Source of the DNA: Coprothermobacter sp.
GTDB lineage: Bacteria; Coprothermobacterota; Coprothermobacteria; Coprothermobacterales; Coprothermobacteraceae
NCBI GenBank assembly: GCA_003476705.1
Contig: DMVM01000053.1
Span: 1 to 5,834, forward strand
DNA length: 5,834 bases
Reading direction: 5' to 3'
The notes under the pieces are model-generated. The model was not told the DNA's origin, did no database searches, and saw only the letters and a list, made by a program, of their open reading frames with translations. Shown here piece after piece: positions 4,977 to 5,834 of this stretch; within the stretch, counting starts at the first letter, position 1, and every line of letters begins with the position of its first letter. A program made the position numbers and the translations under genes.

Positions 4977-5330
4977 ATGGAAACAGTAAAAATGCAGACC
5001 AATAGTCTTGCCGGTGGAGACCTACCAGAGGACTTCAAACTGGAGAAACCGGTAATCACACTCGAGAACGATACTCCAGAACCGTTCCCAAAAGGGGACA
5101 TGTTGACACTGTTTATCGAGGGAGCGAGAGTACGAGCGCAAAGGGTATTACGGGCGAAGGGCGTGGAATACCTCAAAGGAAAAACGGCTTTCACGCTCAA
5201 GATGTCGGAACTGTTTGAACGTAGGTCTGGCGTAAAAGTACTTACGCCAGAACAGTATATAGATATGATTCTGGCGAGTGGCGACAAAGCTAAGATTGCC
5301 GAACTCAGAGAAAAACTCGGAAAAAACTAA
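4977..5330 (+). CDS. 117-residue phage protein of unknown function
   Basis: A soluble, charged protein not recognised as a family member. The N-terminal half (1-40) is polar, rich in Pro and acidic residues, and likely disordered (LENDTPEPFPKGD, 29-41). The second half is helical: FIEGARVRAQRVLRAKGVEYL (46-66), FTLKMSELFERRSG (72-85), LTPEQYIDMILASG (89-102) and DKAKIAELREKLGKN (103-117). It has no Cys, signal peptide or membrane segment. The ATG at 4977 has SD GAGGG at a spacing of 5. The opposite-strand frames at 4889-5287 and 5148-5372 lack comparable support and are shadows. The gene is bracketed by a 15-base inverted repeat, contains a perfect 10-base hairpin, and ends 52 bases before the promoter of the next gene. 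Unstructured-plus-helical layout suggests a nucleic-acid- or host-protein-binding accessory factor, but that is a guess. Confidence 0.82.
   Translation: METVKMQTNSLAGGDLPEDFKLEKPVITLENDTPEPFPKGDMLTLFIEGARVRAQRVLRAKGVEYLKGKTAFTLKMSELFERRSGVKVLTPEQYIDMILASGDKAKIAELREKLGKN
5226..5251. repeat. Perfect 10-base inverted repeat inside the 117-codon gene
   Basis: Arms TCTGGCGTAA (5226-5235) and TTACGCCAGA (5242-5251) flank AAGTAC. It codes SGVKVLTPE in frame. No U-tract follows. It is strong enough to form an mRNA hairpin, and also has dyad symmetry as DNA. Confidence 0.88.
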
Positions 5331-5337
5331 TAAACCG

Positions 5338-5352
5338 GAGAACTGGACGGTA
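5338..5352 (-). repeat. Right member of the inverted repeat bracketing the 117-codon gene
   Basis: GAGAACTGGACGGTA is the inverted partner of 4931-4945 with one mismatch. It begins 8 bases after the TAA stop at 5328-5330. Confidence 0.8.
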
Positions 5353-5374
5353 AAACTATTCAAAACTTTCACCG

Positions 5375-5401
5375 CAACTCCTTGACATTGTTGGGGAGTT
5401 G
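5375..5401 (+). promoter_or_regulatory. Inverted repeat CAACTCC/GGAGTTG around a -35 box, candidate operator
   Basis: Seven-base perfect arms at 5375-5381 and 5395-5401 enclose the -35 box of the downstream promoter (5382-5387). Position favours a repressor or activator site rather than a terminator, as no T-run follows. Confidence 0.5.
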
Positions 5402-5410
5402 TGGTATAAT
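5382..5410 (+). promoter_or_regulatory. Consensus sigma-70 promoter of the 54-codon gene
   Basis: TTGACA (5382-5387), 17-base spacer, TATAAT (5405-5410): full 12/12 consensus, again with a TGTGG extended -10. Predicted start near 5417, leader about 20 bases including the SD. This is the second full-consensus promoter in the window. Confidence 0.9.
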
Positions 5411-5437
5411 AACAATAAACACTAATAGAGGAAAACT

Positions 5438-5602
5438 ATGAGTTTCATTGATTATCTAACACCATATGAGTTTGAAGTAGATAGTATATGCTTCTATCTT
5501 TGGCACGACTGCCCAAAGATGATGGATAATAAGGTATACACCAAATCCATCTACTGTGAGGGCCGAGGTGGATATAGAGCTGTCAAGGTAGTGGAACAGT
5601 AG
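5438..5602 (+). CDS. 54-residue phage protein of unknown function under its own strong promoter
   Basis: ATG 5438 to TAG 5600-5602. The sequence starts MSFIDYLTPYEFEVDSICFY and continues with WHDCPKMMD (22-30) and IYCEGRGGYRAVKVVEQ (38-54). It has Cys at 18, 25 and 40, is acidic at the N-terminus, and has no membrane segment or signal peptide. SD GAGGA (5428-5432) lies 5 bases before the ATG. A full-consensus promoter about 28 bases upstream argues that this is an early, strongly expressed gene, a setting in which phages often place small host-takeover or anti-defence proteins. That role is inference from position only. YEFEVD...WHD resembles YEIDVD...WYD in the frame ending at 4924. Confidence 0.75.
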   Translation: MSFIDYLTPYEFEVDSICFYLWHDCPKMMDNKVYTKSIYCEGRGGYRAVKVVEQ

Positions 5603-5614
5603 GAGTTACTTCTT

Positions 5615-5637
5615 CTATGGTCAAATATTTACCATAG
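5615..5637. promoter_or_regulatory. 23-base palindrome, candidate operator (copy 2)
   Basis: Arms CTATGGTCAAA and ATTTACCATAG around a central T; 9 of 11 positions pair. It matches the palindrome at 4604-4626 at 20 of 23 positions in the same register. It lies 12 bases after the stop of the 54-codon gene and before the non-coding right end, so it may control a gene beyond the window. Confidence 0.65.
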
Positions 5638-5656
5638 GAGAGGTAAATCCACAATT

Positions 5657-5686
5657 CTATCGGTCTATTGTCTATCACCGATAGAC
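5657..5686 (+). ncRNA. Two mutually exclusive hairpins (attenuator-like) after the last gene
   Basis: CTATCGGT (5657-5664) pairs with ACCGATAG (5677-5684). Alternatively GTCTATC (5670-5676) pairs with GATAGAC (5680-5686) around an ACC loop. The shared GATAG arm makes the two folds exclusive. An outer repeat AGAGGT (5639-5644)/ACCTCT (5689-5694) could close the whole. No U-tract follows, so it is not a standard terminator. I cannot name it as a known riboswitch. Confidence 0.4.
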
Positions 5687-5794
5687 TAACCTCTACCCGT
5701 GGGATGGCATATGGTATTTTTGAAAAAATATAAGGGCGTATAAGAGGGAGTGTAACTACGTGGGCATAACTATAAGGGTGTATCTTCTTTCTTC

Positions 5795-5834
<40 letters not shown>

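Noticed and set aside
4889..5372. Minus-strand frames of 132 and 74 codons opposite the 117-codon gene
   Set aside because: The plus-strand gene has a good SD and sensible helical product; the minus products are Ser/Phe-rich shadows and would run against local gene direction.
5375..5401. CAACTCC/GGAGTTG as a terminator of the 117-codon gene
   Set aside because: The 13-base loop contains a consensus -35 box and no T-run follows; an operator is more likely.

Overview
This window looks like a fragment of an unclassified bacterial DNA phage, most likely tailed and from a metagenome. The evidence is tightly packed genes with strong Shine-Dalgarno (SD) sites, a T4-type lysozyme, a tail-fibre-like protein with fibre repeats, a terminase-small-subunit-like HTH protein, and many very small genes of no recognisable family. 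The GH24 lysozyme, the lipoprotein and the Sec signal peptides suggest a Gram-negative host, but this is inference. No integrase, repressor, tRNA, CRISPR array or insertion sequence is visible.

Minus-strand operon (about 4528 down to 1). It starts at a promoter matching the sigma-70 consensus exactly (TTGACA, 17-base spacer, TATAAT). In order it encodes: a basic 48-residue protein; a 44-residue zinc-ribbon-like protein; a terminase-small-subunit-like HTH protein; a 110-residue probable virion protein; a signal-peptide-bearing tail-fibre-like protein; a signal-peptide-bearing protein with a carbohydrate-binding-like domain; a 65-residue Cys/His protein; a lysozyme; a small one-helix membrane protein; a lipoprotein; and the first 20 codons of another gene running off the left edge. 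Most gaps are under 15 bases, several start/stop pairs overlap, and many SDs lie on the stop codon of the gene before. This reads as a late operon running from packaging through adsorption to lysis. Only 1276-1385 breaks it, with a G-run-rich spacer before the lysis genes.

Divergent control region (about 4500-4680). It contains the leftward promoter, a rightward TTGACA box, and two palindromes that look like operators. One of these, 23 bases long, recurs with 20 of 23 identities about 1 kb away at 5615-5637.

Plus-strand side (4673-5834). It holds three small, unrecognised genes (about 83, 117 and 54 codons). The third has its own consensus promoter. The area is rich in inverted repeats: a near-perfect 15-base pair bracketing the 117-codon gene, perfect hairpins inside two of the open frames, and two mutually exclusive hairpins after the last gene. 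The window ends in a run of 34 A, which probably marks an assembly or library artefact at a contig end.

The most interesting points are the repeated operator-like palindromes with recurrent TGTGNTA extended -10 elements, Sec signal peptides on virion-type fibre proteins, the tandem duplication of a translation start, and the inverted-repeat-bracketed small gene.
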